Below, piece by piece: positions 14,245 to 23,066 of a stretch of DNA of 29,004 nucleotides. The position numbers were made by a program, and so were the translations under genes. The stretch is from NCBI GenBank assembly GCA_037969175.1, contig JBBKWX010000019.1:1-29004 (forward strand), written 5' to 3'. Source of the DNA: JBBKWX01 sp037969175. GTDB taxonomy: Bacteria; Bacteroidota; Bacteroidia; AKYH767-A; JBBKVM01. Position 1 is the first letter of the stretch; the number at the start of each line of letters is the position of its first letter. Below the pieces are notes generated by a model that saw only the letters and a list, made by a program, of their open reading frames with translations, ran no database searches and had not been told where the DNA came from.

Positions 14245-16071
14245 TTAATTTTTAATGATCTTCAGAGTAGCTATTTGATCGTCTGATTCAAGACGCATAA
14301 AATAGATGCCCGACTTCAAAGAAGAAAAATCGATCTCCGAATCAGATATTCCTGAGTTGGAAGTAAAGCTTCCACTAAATACTATCCTGCACATTACGTC
14401 CATTACATCATAGGATATGTTACCAATCAATGAAGCAGGATATTTAATTGTCAATTGATTCGAAACAGGATTTGGATACGCAATTATATTATCAAAAATC
14501 CTAACCTCTTCTGTTCCGGTAATTGAACTCATACAAGAATAACCTCTTCTAACCTGGCCGCGGATCTCACCATTTGGATTTGCGGCTGTATGAATATTCA
14601 CATATAGACTATCATTTCTGAGCTGAACAGAATTGGAAGTTGCAAAAGGAGTTGCATCTGTATTTTTCAGATAGGTAAAAACTCCATTGTTCTGATAAAA
14701 AGGAGTGAGGTCAAATAGTACGCCTCCATTCTGACCGGCAACTGCATTGTGTAAGTGAATTCCATTTGCATTTAAACCATTTGCCACCACCATTACATGA
14801 GCATTCGTTTGATTGCGATCTACGGAAATCATACCTACACCACTTGCAGTAGTACTTACACTCGGGACCTCTTGGGCACCATTCAGTTCAATTGTGTAGC
14901 CTTCACGCAACAATCTGTAAACTTGGCCACGGATCTCTCCACCCGGATTTGCAGCTGTATGAATATTGATATAGATCTCGCCTTTCAAAAGGTCATTGAT
15001 CAACATAGGATTTAGAGTAGTTCCTGTAATAACACCGGCTATCTTATCTCCATTAATTGTAGAAGAAAGATCTACCACTACCGCACCCGCTGTTCCAACT
15101 GGCGCTTTATGAAAATGAGCTCCGGTAATGCTTCCACTTAAACCACTTGTTACAATTGAATAGGTCAATGAGTCCATACCTGCTGAAAGAGCAAGTATAG
15201 CTGTTGCTTTTCCATTTGTAACAACGGCAGGCACTTCCTGATTTCCATCAATCCTTGAGTCAAACGCTATACCTTTTGTCATCATCAACTGTCCGCGGAT
15301 CTCTCCACCCGGATTTGCAGCAGTATGCACATTGATATACAAATTTCCGCTCATCAGATCTGCAAGTATCGTCGTTGGGTCAACTGTTATGCTGATAACA
15401 TTTCCTGAAACTCCGGTACTGAGATCGGATACAACTCCGCCATTCATACCCGGCATACCTGCATGCAAATGAGCACCGGTAACAGCTCCACTGAGTCCGT
15501 TCAAAACTGTATAGACAGAAAGTTCTGATAAATTCTTAGACAAACTGAAAGTTGCAAGTCCAAAAGCCGGAACTATAACCGGTGGATTTTCCTGCATTCC
15601 ATTCATCTCGGCAGAAAATGAGATATCAGCCTCTTGCCCAACTTGACCGCGGATCTCTCCATTCGGGAACATGGAATTGTGAATATTGATATACAAATTC
15701 CCTTTGATCATACTTTGCAATAAAGCCGGACTTAGGGCAGCACCGGTAATAGCAGCTGAGATCGTATTACCATTTATGAAAGGTGTAAGGTCAAGCACAA
15801 CCGAACCGTTCATCCCGGAACCTGCTTCATGCAGATGGGCTCCGCTGGCCTGAGCACTTAAGCCTGTAAATCCACCCAGGATACATAAGGTATCTCTGCC
15901 CGGATTAAGGGTGAACGTAGCTACGCCCTGAGCATTTGTTGTAACTGCAGGCACTTCCTGAGCTCCGTTGATCCTGGCTGAAAATTGAATATGGTCACGC
16001 AAATGACCAGCATGAACAAGTTGGATTTGAAAAACTGAAAATAGAAATACCAGTGTAAAGAATTTTTTCAT
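14245..16071 (-). CDS. Secreted protein with four CHRD repeats and T9SS domain
   Basis: A 608-residue exported protein. The signal peptide is cleaved after LVHA. Four chordin-like (CHRD) domains follow at about 30-144, 150-261, 268-384 and 392-506. Each has an N-terminal NGAQEVP-type strand, a GAHLH-type histidine segment and a closing block such as LYINIHTAANPGGEIRGQ. The repeats are also clearly alike at DNA level, so they arose by duplication. Residues ~529-608 (YPNPVSNQLTIKY to KIIKN) are a type A T9SS sorting domain, so the protein should reach the cell surface. The function of bacterial CHRD domains is poorly known; the GAHLH histidines could bind metal. Its promoter region carries the same 31-bp element as the fasciclin gene. 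Confidence 0.92.
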   Translation of the reverse strand: MKKFFTLVFLFSVFQIQLVHAGHLRDHIQFSARINGAQEVPAVTTNAQGVATFTLNPGRDTLCILGGFTGLSAQASGAHLHEAGSGMNGSVVLDLTPFINGNTISAAITGAALSPALLQSMIKGNLYINIHNSMFPNGEIRGQVGQEADISFSAEMNGMQENPPVIVPAFGLATFSLSKNLSELSVYTVLNGLSGAVTGAHLHAGMPGMNGGVVSDLSTGVSGNVISITVDPTTILADLMSGNLYINVHTAANPGGEIRGQLMMTKGIAFDSRIDGNQEVPAVVTNGKATAILALSAGMDSLTYSIVTSGLSGSITGAHFHKAPVGTAGAVVVDLSSTINGDKIAGVITGTTLNPMLINDLLKGEIYINIHTAANPGGEIRGQVYRLLREGYTIELNGAQEVPSVSTTASGVGMISVDRNQTNAHVMVVANGLNANGIHLHNAVAGQNGGVLFDLTPFYQNNGVFTYLKNTDATPFATSNSVQLRNDSLYVNIHTAANPNGEIRGQVRRGYSCMSSITGTEEVRIFDNIIAYPNPVSNQLTIKYPASLIGNISYDVMDVMCRIVFSGSFTSNSGISDSEIDFSSLKSGIYFMRLESDDQIATLKIIKN

Positions 16072-16110
16072 GATCGTAAATTTTAGAGATAAATAAATTG
16101 TTATTTACTC

Positions 16111-16141
16111 TCATTTACGAGATGAAAAGAAGTTTGGATTT
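16111..16141 (-). promoter_or_regulatory. Putative ECF-sigma promoter of the CHRD gene
   Basis: On the minus strand AAATCCAaACTTCTTT, five bases, TCGTAAATGA; the same element as 13514-13544 with differences only at position 8 and in the five-base spacer segment. CGTAAA begins 48 nt before the CHRD start. It fills the 87-nt gap after the anti-sigma gene. Confidence 0.65.
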
Positions 16142-16158
16142 TTGGGATTGGAATTTTA

Positions 16159-16959
16159 TCAGACCTCTCCTAAGAGATACATGGCTTCAAGCGTAGGAAC
16201 TGGGCTTCCACCCTTCTTCTCCAACGTCACAGCAAAGGCCTTAGCGTTGGGGATCTGTTTCATCCGTACCATATTACTAAGGCTTTGATCCATATCAAAA
16301 ACACCTGCATCAACAGGTTTACCATCAACTATAGCCCAAAGTTGATATTGTTTATCGGCATCAGGTACAGGTAAAGATCTAATTTGAAAATAAACATCCT
16401 TACTTGTTTCATTATAGAAAACCATGGCCATCGCATCCGGAGCAGGAGCCATTCCTTTTAACATAACAGACTTCATTCCCGGCTCCATCATGATTGCTAA
16501 TTCTTGCTGAGAATTTGAATATGCAGCTTGTTGAATTTGCATCTGGTCTGCAAGCTGATCATTTTGTGATTGCACTACACTGAGTTGATTGCTCACACCC
16601 TGCCATTGTCTGTAAAGGAAAAAGTTAGCAGCCATGCTCAGCACAAGTAGTCCAACTGAAGCGGCGATGAGAAACTTAAGTCTGCCGGAATCAGGACTGA
16701 AATTATCCACAGATGAGATCGGGATCACTTTGGCTTCAGTAGAGATCTCCTTTAAGATATTCTCTTTTACAGAATCATGAATTTCAGGAGAAGATGAAGC
16801 TGAATAGGACATCAGATCTTTTTCGATACGCTCTATTTCAGCTTGAATATCAGGATGTTTCGCAGTCATTTCCATGACCTGAAACGCCTCGTTCTCAGAG
16901 CACAGCCCCAAGACGAAAGTCTCTAAAATTCCAGATGATATGTAATCCTTGGTATTCAA
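16159..16959 (-). CDS. RskA-like anti-sigma factor
   Basis: A 266-residue membrane protein that should hold the ECF sigma factor encoded just upstream. Residues 1-90 form the cytosolic sigma-binding part (SSGILETFVLGLCSENEAFQV, an anti-sigma helix pattern without the HxxxCxxC zinc motif). One membrane helix spans ~94-116, a coiled coil rich in Q lies at ~117-150, and ~160-266 is the extracytoplasmic RskA (anti-sigma-K) domain, with YQLWAIVDGKPVDAGVF and FAVTLEKKGGSPVPT as its hallmark. Its start is a TTG overlapping the sigma stop codon (TTGA), giving strict translational coupling. A later ATG would remove the sigma-binding segment and is unlikely. Confidence 0.92.
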   Translation of the reverse strand: MNTKDYISSGILETFVLGLCSENEAFQVMEMTAKHPDIQAEIERIEKDLMSYSASSSPEIHDSVKENILKEISTEAKVIPISSVDNFSPDSGRLKFLIAASVGLLVLSMAANFFLYRQWQGVSNQLSVVQSQNDQLADQMQIQQAAYSNSQQELAIMMEPGMKSVMLKGMAPAPDAMAMVFYNETSKDVYFQIRSLPVPDADKQYQLWAIVDGKPVDAGVFDMDQSLSNMVRMKQIPNAKAFAVTLEKKGGSPVPTLEAMYLLGEV

Positions 16960-17510
16960 TTTTTATCTATTAATGCTTTCCTTAATTGCTGCATAGCAGA
17001 CCGTATCCTTGTTTTAACCGTTCCTAAAGGTATGCCCATTTGTGTGGAAATTTCCTCTTGGGTATATCCTTTATAATATGCCAGATCTATCACAACCTTA
17101 TAATTATCTTCAAGAGAAGAGACCACTTCCTTAAGTCCGATATGGTCAGAAGATGTGGTCTCTTTTAGATCAGGTACAACTTCATATACGGAGTTATCCA
17201 GACTTTGGTTTTTAGAAGTATTTCGGTATGCTTTGGATCTCACCTCATCAATGCTTTGATTGCGGGCAATATTGATCATCCAAGTAAATAAACGACCTTT
17301 TGAAGGATCATAATTTTCAAAATTCCTCCAGATCTTTACAAATGCATCTTGCAAACAATCCCTTGCCATCTCTTCGTCAGGGATGACTCGCAATATAAAA
17401 CCCATCAAAGCCTTTGAATAATTATCATACAAATACGAAAATGCAGTGCTGTCTTTGTCAAGCAAAGCAGCTACAAGTTCTTCTTCTGTATAATTAATTT
17501 TTGGACTCAC
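16956..17510 (-). CDS. ECF sigma factor, SigK/RpoE type
   Basis: A 184-residue sigma-70-family factor of the extracytoplasmic-function class. Region 2 spans about 25-95 (FSYLYDNYSKALMGF, DCLQDAFVKIWRNFENYDPSKGRLFTWMINIARNQ split here as DCLQDAFVKIW and GRLFTWMINIARNQ). Region 4 spans ~125-180 (AYYKGYTQEEISTQM, IPLGTVKTRIRSAMQQLR), the -35-binding helix-turn-helix. The start is GTG at 17510; no in-frame ATG precedes it before a stop. It overlaps the anti-sigma gene by 4 nt. The likely targets are the CHRD and fasciclin genes downstream. Its own upstream region has AAATCC (17549-17554, minus strand) but no matching CGTAAATG, so autoregulation through the same element is unproven. Confidence 0.94.
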   Translation of the reverse strand: MSPKINYTEEELVAALLDKDSTAFSYLYDNYSKALMGFILRVIPDEEMARDCLQDAFVKIWRNFENYDPSKGRLFTWMINIARNQSIDEVRSKAYRNTSKNQSLDNSVYEVVPDLKETTSSDHIGLKEVVSSLEDNYKVVIDLAYYKGYTQEEISTQMGIPLGTVKTRIRSAMQQLRKALIDKN

Positions 17511-17637
17511 AGATCTGGTTGAGGAATGGTAAAGTTAATTACTTATGCGGATTTGCAAAATTTTAACATTATTTCTTGTCAAAAATTATTTCTGTTCGTA
17601 ATTTAATACGTGTTTAATAATCTCAAAATAAATAGCC

Positions 17638-19374
17638 ATGAAAACTATCAAAAATATAGCATGGATCCTGTTTTGCTCAATACTAATATCCTGCAACAGT
17701 CGTGGAAATGAGGTAAACGAACCCTATTCCTATCCTTTTAGACCCCAGGAAAAGTTATGTGCTGCGGCAACAACAGATATTGCCTGGTATAGTTCCGGTA
17801 AAAAGGCACCCAAGTTTGAAGGTTTGGATGGAGTAAATTTCAAGATCAGTTCGAAAAATGAAGAGTCACAGATCTACTTCAATCAAGGAATGATGCTTGC
17901 TTATGGGTTCAATCACGCCGAAGCCGCCCGATCTTTTTATGAATCTATACGTCAGGATTCCAGTTGCGGAATTTGCTATTGGGGTTTTGCCTATGTGTTG
18001 GGCCCAAACTACAATGCAGGTATGGAACCCGATAATTACGAGAGAGCGTACCGGGCCATGAAACTGGCTTTAGACAACAGTAATAATGCAAGTTCAAAAG
18101 AAAAAGCATTGATACTGGCTATACAAAAAAGATATGCTGATCCTATGCCCGAAGATCCTTCAGAGCTCAATGAAGCGTATGCAAAAGAAATGGAAAAGGT
18201 CAGAAACATGTTTCCTGAAGATGCAGATATTGCGGCATTATATGCAGAGTCGAGGATGGATCAACACCCCTGGGATCTCTGGGAAAAGAATGGTACTGCC
18301 AAGAGCTGGACGCCGGGAATTATAAAAGTTTTGGAAGATGGCTTAAAAAAGTTCCCCGAACATGCAGGATTAAATCATTTTTATATTCATGCAATAGAAG
18401 CTTCTGCGACACCTGAAAAAGGACTGCCAAGCGCAGATTTCCTAAGAAATAAAGTTCCTGCTGCAGGACATTTGGTGCATATGCCATCTCATATTTATAT
18501 ACGGACAGGTAAATATCATGAAGGAAGTATTGCCAATATAAAGGCTGCTGAAGTTGACGCCGCATATGTAGCTGCCTGTAATGCACAAGGTGCTTATCCT
18601 TTGGCTTATTATCCGCACGTTTGGCATTTTCTTGCAGCCACAGCTACCCTGGAAGGAAATTCAAAGTTGGCCATGGAAGCAGCTTTGAAAGTTGCCTCGA
18701 ACACAGACAAAAAAGTGATGCGTGAAGAAGGTTGGTCTACGCTGCAGCATTATTACACCATCCCATGGTTTATAGCTGCAAAATTTGAGCTTTGGGATGA
18801 GATAAGAAAGATACCGAAACCGGAGAAAGATCTTTTGTATCCTTTATGTATTCAAAGCTATGCAACCGGCTTGGCGGATCTTGCAGAGGGAGATCTGGCT
18901 AAAGCAGAAGCTGCGCTGGCATTTATTGAAAAATTGGGTAAAGACAGCAGTCTTGCCGAAATGAGTATCTGGGGTCTGAATCCTATCACAGATGTAATTG
19001 AGATCGCGAGACTGAGTTTGGGAGCTGAAATAATGTTAGCAAGATCGGATTATATGAATGCCAAAGGAATGGCCGAACAAGCTATTGCGATTGAAGACAA
19101 ATTGAATTACGATGAACCACCTGACTGGTTCTTTTCAGTGAGACATCTACTGGGTAAAATTCTTTTGAAAGCAGGAAAATTTACAGATGCAGAAAAGATC
19201 TACAAACAAGATCTACAAAACCTTCCGCTTAATCCCTGGGCATATGCCGGTTTGAATACTGCATTAAAAGCTCAGAATAAAACTACAGAGGCAACAGAAA
19301 TTTCAGCAAAACTCAAGAATGCTCTTGTACATGCAGATGATAATGGAATAAGATCCATCAATAAAAAATATTAA
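17638..19374 (+). CDS. TPR-containing lipoprotein
   Basis: A 578-residue lipoprotein (lipobox LISC, Cys19). It is mostly alpha-helical with tetratricopeptide-like repeats: QIYFNQGMMLAYGFNHAEAARSF (split as QIYFNQGMML and FNHAEAARSF), CGICYWGFAYVLGPNYNAG, and C-terminal HLLGKILLKAGKFTDAEKIY. Between lie HMPSHIYIRTGKYHEG and WHFLAATATLEGN. These blocks define a conserved bacterial family of unknown biochemical role; protein-protein scaffolding at the membrane is the safest inference. It is divergent from the sigma-factor gene across a 127-nt gap. That gap has TTCGTAATTT but not the full 31-bp element, so a regulatory link to the sigma factor is not shown. Confidence 0.82.
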   Translation: MKTIKNIAWILFCSILISCNSRGNEVNEPYSYPFRPQEKLCAAATTDIAWYSSGKKAPKFEGLDGVNFKISSKNEESQIYFNQGMMLAYGFNHAEAARSFYESIRQDSSCGICYWGFAYVLGPNYNAGMEPDNYERAYRAMKLALDNSNNASSKEKALILAIQKRYADPMPEDPSELNEAYAKEMEKVRNMFPEDADIAALYAESRMDQHPWDLWEKNGTAKSWTPGIIKVLEDGLKKFPEHAGLNHFYIHAIEASATPEKGLPSADFLRNKVPAAGHLVHMPSHIYIRTGKYHEGSIANIKAAEVDAAYVAACNAQGAYPLAYYPHVWHFLAATATLEGNSKLAMEAALKVASNTDKKVMREEGWSTLQHYYTIPWFIAAKFELWDEIRKIPKPEKDLLYPLCIQSYATGLADLAEGDLAKAEAALAFIEKLGKDSSLAEMSIWGLNPITDVIEIARLSLGAEIMLARSDYMNAKGMAEQAIAIEDKLNYDEPPDWFFSVRHLLGKILLKAGKFTDAEKIYKQDLQNLPLNPWAYAGLNTALKAQNKTTEATEISAKLKNALVHADDNGIRSINKKY

Positions 19375-19412
19375 AAAATATTTCTAATAAGATCCTTTTC
19401 ATAAATTTATGC

Positions 19413-20249
19413 ATGCAAATTATGAGAGGGATCTTTTCAAAACATAAAATATCATTCTGCTTTGTACTGGTACTGAACTGGCAAACTGTTTTAGCTCAGA
19501 ATAAAGTAAGTAGTGACAGTGTATATTATGAATACAAGTATGCCTACACCATGGAAATGGATTCTAGTTTTATGGAGGATAATGAATTCTATATGTACAT
19601 TGAAAAATTTGCATATCCGGAAGTCAAAGGAATTCGTGATACTTCTATATTAAACAAGATCAACGATGCAATAAGTGGAGACATTCGCCTGGATATGCAG
19701 GAATCGTTTTTGTCAAAGGAATTAAAATATGTGGATCAAGCGATCTATGATAAGCTCCCGTATCCCCGCAACAATTCATCCGGAGTAGTGTTTGCATTGG
19801 AATTCAATCCTGATTTTATTACCTACTCCGAATTCTATGAGTGGGACGGCGGTGCACATCCATCTTTTTCTTATAACGGTACTTTTTCAATTTCATTAAA
19901 GACCGGCGAATTGATCAGCATTGGTGATATATTAAATGATGGCTGGCAACCATATTATGCAAAAGCGGCAATGAGCAATGAATCATTGCAGTTGTTTACT
20001 TCTGATGGCATAGTGGAAGGTGATCCATGTGAAGATGTTCTGGATGGCGTGCTAATGCTCATGAAAGAGTTTACGGATAAGACTCCTATCGCAATAACAA
20101 AAGATGGTTTGCTTATTTATTCTGCAGATTTCAGAGACTTTCATTGTCCGGAGATCATGCGGAATGTTTTTGAGATCGTCATTCCCTGGGCTGAAATCAA
20201 CGCATTACTCAAACCTCAATTGATCCGCCATGTTTATCTGAAAAAATAA
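19413..20249 (+). CDS. Exported DUF3298/PdaC-type domain protein
   Basis: A 278-residue protein with an N-terminal signal sequence (cleavage probably after VLAQ). The region YEWDGGAHPSFSYNGT followed by SLKTGELISIGDIL is the recognisable core of the DUF3298 / RsiV-PdaC C-terminal domain, preceded by a DUF4163-like stretch. In other bacteria this pair forms the extracytoplasmic part of lysozyme-binding anti-sigma factors and of peptidoglycan deacetylases; here neither a sigma-binding region nor a deacetylase domain is present. A role as envelope-binding protein is inferred. ATG at 19422 is an alternative start. The convergent T9SS gene ends 13 nt away. Confidence 0.8.
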   Translation: MQIMRGIFSKHKISFCFVLVLNWQTVLAQNKVSSDSVYYEYKYAYTMEMDSSFMEDNEFYMYIEKFAYPEVKGIRDTSILNKINDAISGDIRLDMQESFLSKELKYVDQAIYDKLPYPRNNSSGVVFALEFNPDFITYSEFYEWDGGAHPSFSYNGTFSISLKTGELISIGDILNDGWQPYYAKAAMSNESLQLFTSDGIVEGDPCEDVLDGVLMLMKEFTDKTPIAITKDGLLIYSADFRDFHCPEIMRNVFEIVIPWAEINALLKPQLIRHVYLKK

Positions 20250-20262
20250 CCGGAACAGAAAC

Positions 20263-21171
20263 TCAATTCTTAATAAATCTATTTCTGTAAATTGTTTGAT
20301 CCGTCTTTATTTCTATAAAATAAAGTCCGGGAGACAGACTTCCAACAAGTATCTTCGAATGATCTGATTTCAATCCGGAAATTTCTTTTCCTGACAGATC
20401 AAAAATCGAAACTTCAGTGACAGTATCGGATTCCTTTAAATCAAAAAATAAATATTCACTTGTAGGATTAGGAAAAATAACAAGCCTTTTTTCTTTCGGG
20501 GTGGCGGGAATCCCGATAGCTATATTGCATGAAGGGCCTGATGTTGGATAATATGCTACATCGTTGACACTATAGCAGGTAAGTTCAAACCCGCAATCGA
20601 AATAAGGAGGGAAATACTCAAGAAAACCCTGGATATGTCCGATGCCTTCTGCTAAATATTGCGATGAGGAATTTTGCAAAGTGAAGCGCTTTCTATACTG
20701 TCCATTCACTAAAAAACTATCGATCGCAGAAACCGTAATATCCGGATTAGTATTATTCGCAGTAAGCGGTAATGTGTCTCCTATTTCCAAATTAAAATCA
20801 TACAACAATACATCTGAACCAATACCCATATCCCACATCCGGATCTGTTTTCCGGATTGTCTCACCAAAGCTGCGATCTGTGTAGGATCATTATAAATAT
20901 AATTCCCCTGACAATTGGAAGGTGCAGGTGCCGAAGCAAACCAATTGAAACTGCCTGCACCTTTTTTAGAGATCTTTTTATACATAGTTCCATTCAACAG
21001 GCTATCTCCATTTATATAATAATTATAAACTTCTGTAGCCACACAGGGATAAGGAACAGCGCAAGTACTTTGCATGGTCCATATGGTACTATCGGCAAAA
21101 TAATTAGCCTGAGAATTAGCAGGCGTATTGAAATAAAAAAATATTAGAATCAAGATCAGGTAACGCATCAT
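20263..21171 (-). CDS. Secreted protein with T9SS sorting domain
   Basis: A 302-residue exported protein; the signal peptide ends PANSQ. The ~200-residue middle part matches no family I recognise. It has paired cysteines (CAVPYPC, later SNC, DCGFELTC, SCN) and sheet-like segments such as VLLYDFNLEIGDTLPLTAN, a pattern frequent in Bacteroidota secreted proteins. Residues ~228-302 (LVIFPNPTSEYLFFDL, GLYFIEIK, final RFIKN) are a type A T9SS sorting domain. Two consecutive ATGs at the N-terminus leave one codon of ambiguity. The 288 bp upstream (21172-21459) before the repeat hold nothing I can name. Confidence 0.82.
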   Translation of the reverse strand: MMRYLILILIFFYFNTPANSQANYFADSTIWTMQSTCAVPYPCVATEVYNYYINGDSLLNGTMYKKISKKGAGSFNWFASAPAPSNCQGNYIYNDPTQIAALVRQSGKQIRMWDMGIGSDVLLYDFNLEIGDTLPLTANNTNPDITVSAIDSFLVNGQYRKRFTLQNSSSQYLAEGIGHIQGFLEYFPPYFDCGFELTCYSVNDVAYYPTSGPSCNIAIGIPATPKEKRLVIFPNPTSEYLFFDLKESDTVTEVSIFDLSGKEISGLKSDHSKILVGSLSPGLYFIEIKTDQTIYRNRFIKN

Positions 21172-21560
21172 TAGTTTAAGCTTATATAGAACAGAGATAA
21201 AGTTAAATCAAATTCCAGTGAAATGATCAATAAAGTAAAATTTAGTCTATTCAATATTTTATATAACCCTTTCCGAAAAACACATTAGCCTGATTATTAG
21301 GAATAGATTCCTGCAATATTTTTTATCGATAGAAAAAAGTGTAGAATACGTAAAGGAATTAACGCTGTCTTAAAACTGAATATGAAGCAGTTCCAATTCT
21401 ATTTAAGCAGACCAAAAAGCATAAACATGATCCTGCTATGATAATTTTCGTTTAATAATCACTGTTGTCTGGAATCGGGTTTTATAATACTGTCGAATTG
21501 CGTCATGAGTATTTATCTACAAGGAGAATCTGTGCTATTTTTACAACAGAGGTCTCAGAG

Positions 21561-21937
21561 CCCCGAAGTCTCGCATACGCGTCAAGTTTAAAAAAAAGGA
21601 AAAACCACGAAGTACACGTAGGTCATAAGTTTCACTAAGATATATTTATGAGAATTTTACTTCTAGTTCGATGCTATATATTTTTGGCGTGTTCTTTTCT
21701 ACCAGCTGGCATACATTATATATTGAGCAAATTACTGCATAATCAAAAAAAAACAATAAAGCTGGGGTATATTCATTTATTCCTTAGTGTAACTAAGTGT
21801 ACTTGTGGTCTTAGTGGTAAAAAAAACATGGGATTTGAGAAAAAGATCTGTTATAAAAATGCTATATAACTGGCCACAGGCATATAAAGTTACCCAAAAT
21901 GGATAAAGTTAGCTTGACGCTTATGCGAACGTGCGGG
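21561..21937 (+). repeat. Family 3 inverted-repeat arms nested in copy C
   Basis: The left arm (CCCCGAAGTCTCGCATACGC and on, 21561-21590) is an imperfect inverted repeat of the right arm (GTTAGCTTGACGCTTATGCG and on, 21906-21937). The same arm pair recurs at 28101-28139 and 28454-28484 around different contents. Confidence 0.55.
21601..21826 (-). repeat. Family 2 element, copy b, nested in copy C
   Basis: In reverse orientation this ~225-bp sequence aligns end to end with 23151-23367. Matching blocks are TTTTTTACCACTAAG, ACAAGTACACTTAGTTACAC, TTTGATTATGC, ATAATGTATGCCA and CTTAGTGAAACTTATGACC, ending ACTTCGTGGTTT. The ends are imperfect inverted repeats of each other (AAACCACGAAG against TTACCACTAAG). 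Confidence 0.75.
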
Positions 21938-22037
21938 ACTGTGGCCCCTGTGGTTAAAAAAAGGTCTGCTAAAAAAAACTAAAATTTATTCCGGACAACA
22001 ATGTTTATTAATTAGGGATTATTTGTATTTTTCGAGC

Positions 22038-23012
22038 ATGCAGAAAATTTTGTTTTTTCTACTTATATCCGTGTTTGTTGGATGCAAGGGCAAGGTAAAA
22101 CCTGAGTTGCCTGAGCCGGAAGCTAAAGATTCATTGTTGATCGCATACAATGTTTTGCTGGAAGACTCTACTGATAATTACGAAATCTTTGTGATGGGAA
22201 CCGATGGCAAGAACCCTAAAAACATCAGTAATAATCCGGGAGTAGACTGGGTATATTATGCATGGAAGGATAAATTATATTTTATTTCAGACAGAGATAC
22301 TTCATATAGAAATTATTTTCTGTACGAGATGGACAGCAATGGAGAAAACATTCGAAAAATCAGTTCATTCAGACTGGAAGATTCCTGGATGTCGAGCCGC
22401 AAGAATGGAAAAGAGCTGGTAGTTTCAGGAAGAAAGGACGACAACAGACATACATTATATTTCATAAATACAAATGGGAAGATCATCCGTCAATTGACAC
22501 ATGATACCTTAGCCTATTTTAACGACCCCTGTTTTTCGCCCGATGGAAAAGAGGTCGTTTATAGATATAAAAAAGAAAGACTGGATCGTTCACAAATAGA
22601 TGAATTGTGGATCATGGATGAGTATGGAAGAAATGTAAGACAACTTACCCATTATCCTGAAAACGACAGTGCTGAATGGCATACCTATCATGCAGGCCCT
22701 CCTATCTGGGAACCTGTACAAAATATAATATCATTTACATCGAAACGAAATGGCAATTACAGCATCTTCACTATTAAACCTGATGGCAGTGATTTGAAGC
22801 AGCTGACAGATGAGAAGATGAATGAAACTTATCATAGCTGGTCGCCTGATGGAGAATGGATCACATTTGATGGTTCAGATCTGGAAAATAAGAAATACAG
22901 CATTTATATCATGCAAGCCGACGGTTCAGGAATACATCAACTGACAAATAAATATCGATTTGAGCAGGGGCCTGTTTTTGTTCTTGCAACCAAAGAAATA
23001 ATCTATCCCTAA
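22038..23012 (+). CDS. TolB-like beta-propeller lipoprotein
   Basis: A 324-residue lipoprotein (lipobox FVGC, Cys16). It consists of repeated TolB/WD40-like PD40 blades: YEIFVMGTDGKNPKNIS, LYEMDSNGENIRKIS, CFSPDGKEVVYRY, LWIMDEYGRNVRQLTHY, IFTIKPDGSDLKQLT, WSPDGEWITFDGSD and IYIMQADGSGIHQLT. The pattern SPDG...IYxMxxDGxxxxQLT is diagnostic. Such propellers usually bind partners or ligands at the envelope; no enzymatic residues are apparent. I use ATG 22038 rather than an in-frame TTG at 22023, since this places the signal peptide first. A repeat element ends 34 nt upstream, so the promoter lies in or next to that repeat. Confidence 0.86.
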   Translation: MQKILFFLLISVFVGCKGKVKPELPEPEAKDSLLIAYNVLLEDSTDNYEIFVMGTDGKNPKNISNNPGVDWVYYAWKDKLYFISDRDTSYRNYFLYEMDSNGENIRKISSFRLEDSWMSSRKNGKELVVSGRKDDNRHTLYFINTNGKIIRQLTHDTLAYFNDPCFSPDGKEVVYRYKKERLDRSQIDELWIMDEYGRNVRQLTHYPENDSAEWHTYHAGPPIWEPVQNIISFTSKRNGNYSIFTIKPDGSDLKQLTDEKMNETYHSWSPDGEWITFDGSDLENKKYSIYIMQADGSGIHQLTNKYRFEQGPVFVLATKEIIYP

Positions 23013-23066
23013 GTTGCAGGTTTTTGAACAACGTACGGATGCTATCGATCTATTTGTTGTTAAAGC

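Larger units (their letters stand above)
21460..22003 (+). repeat. MITE-like element, family 1 copy C (544 bp, composite)
   Basis: The left end CACTGTTGTCTGGAATCGGG matches copy A over more than 70 bp (TCTGGAATCGGGTTT, TATTTATCTACAAGG, ACAGAGGTCTCAGAG). The right end, ATTCCGGACAACAATG, matches copies A and D. The extra length over copy A is explained by insertion of family 3 arms (21561-21590 and 21906-21937), which in turn enclose a family 2 element (21601-21826). A 73-codon ORF within is repeat sequence, not a gene. Confidence 0.78.

Noticed and set aside
17560..17637. A third copy of the ECF promoter element before the TPR gene
   Set aside because: Only TTCGTAAT is shared; AAATCC and ACTTCTTT are missing at the required spacing.
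21648..21869. 73-codon open frame on the plus strand
   Set aside because: It lies within the nested family 2 element in copy C and has no protein-like features.
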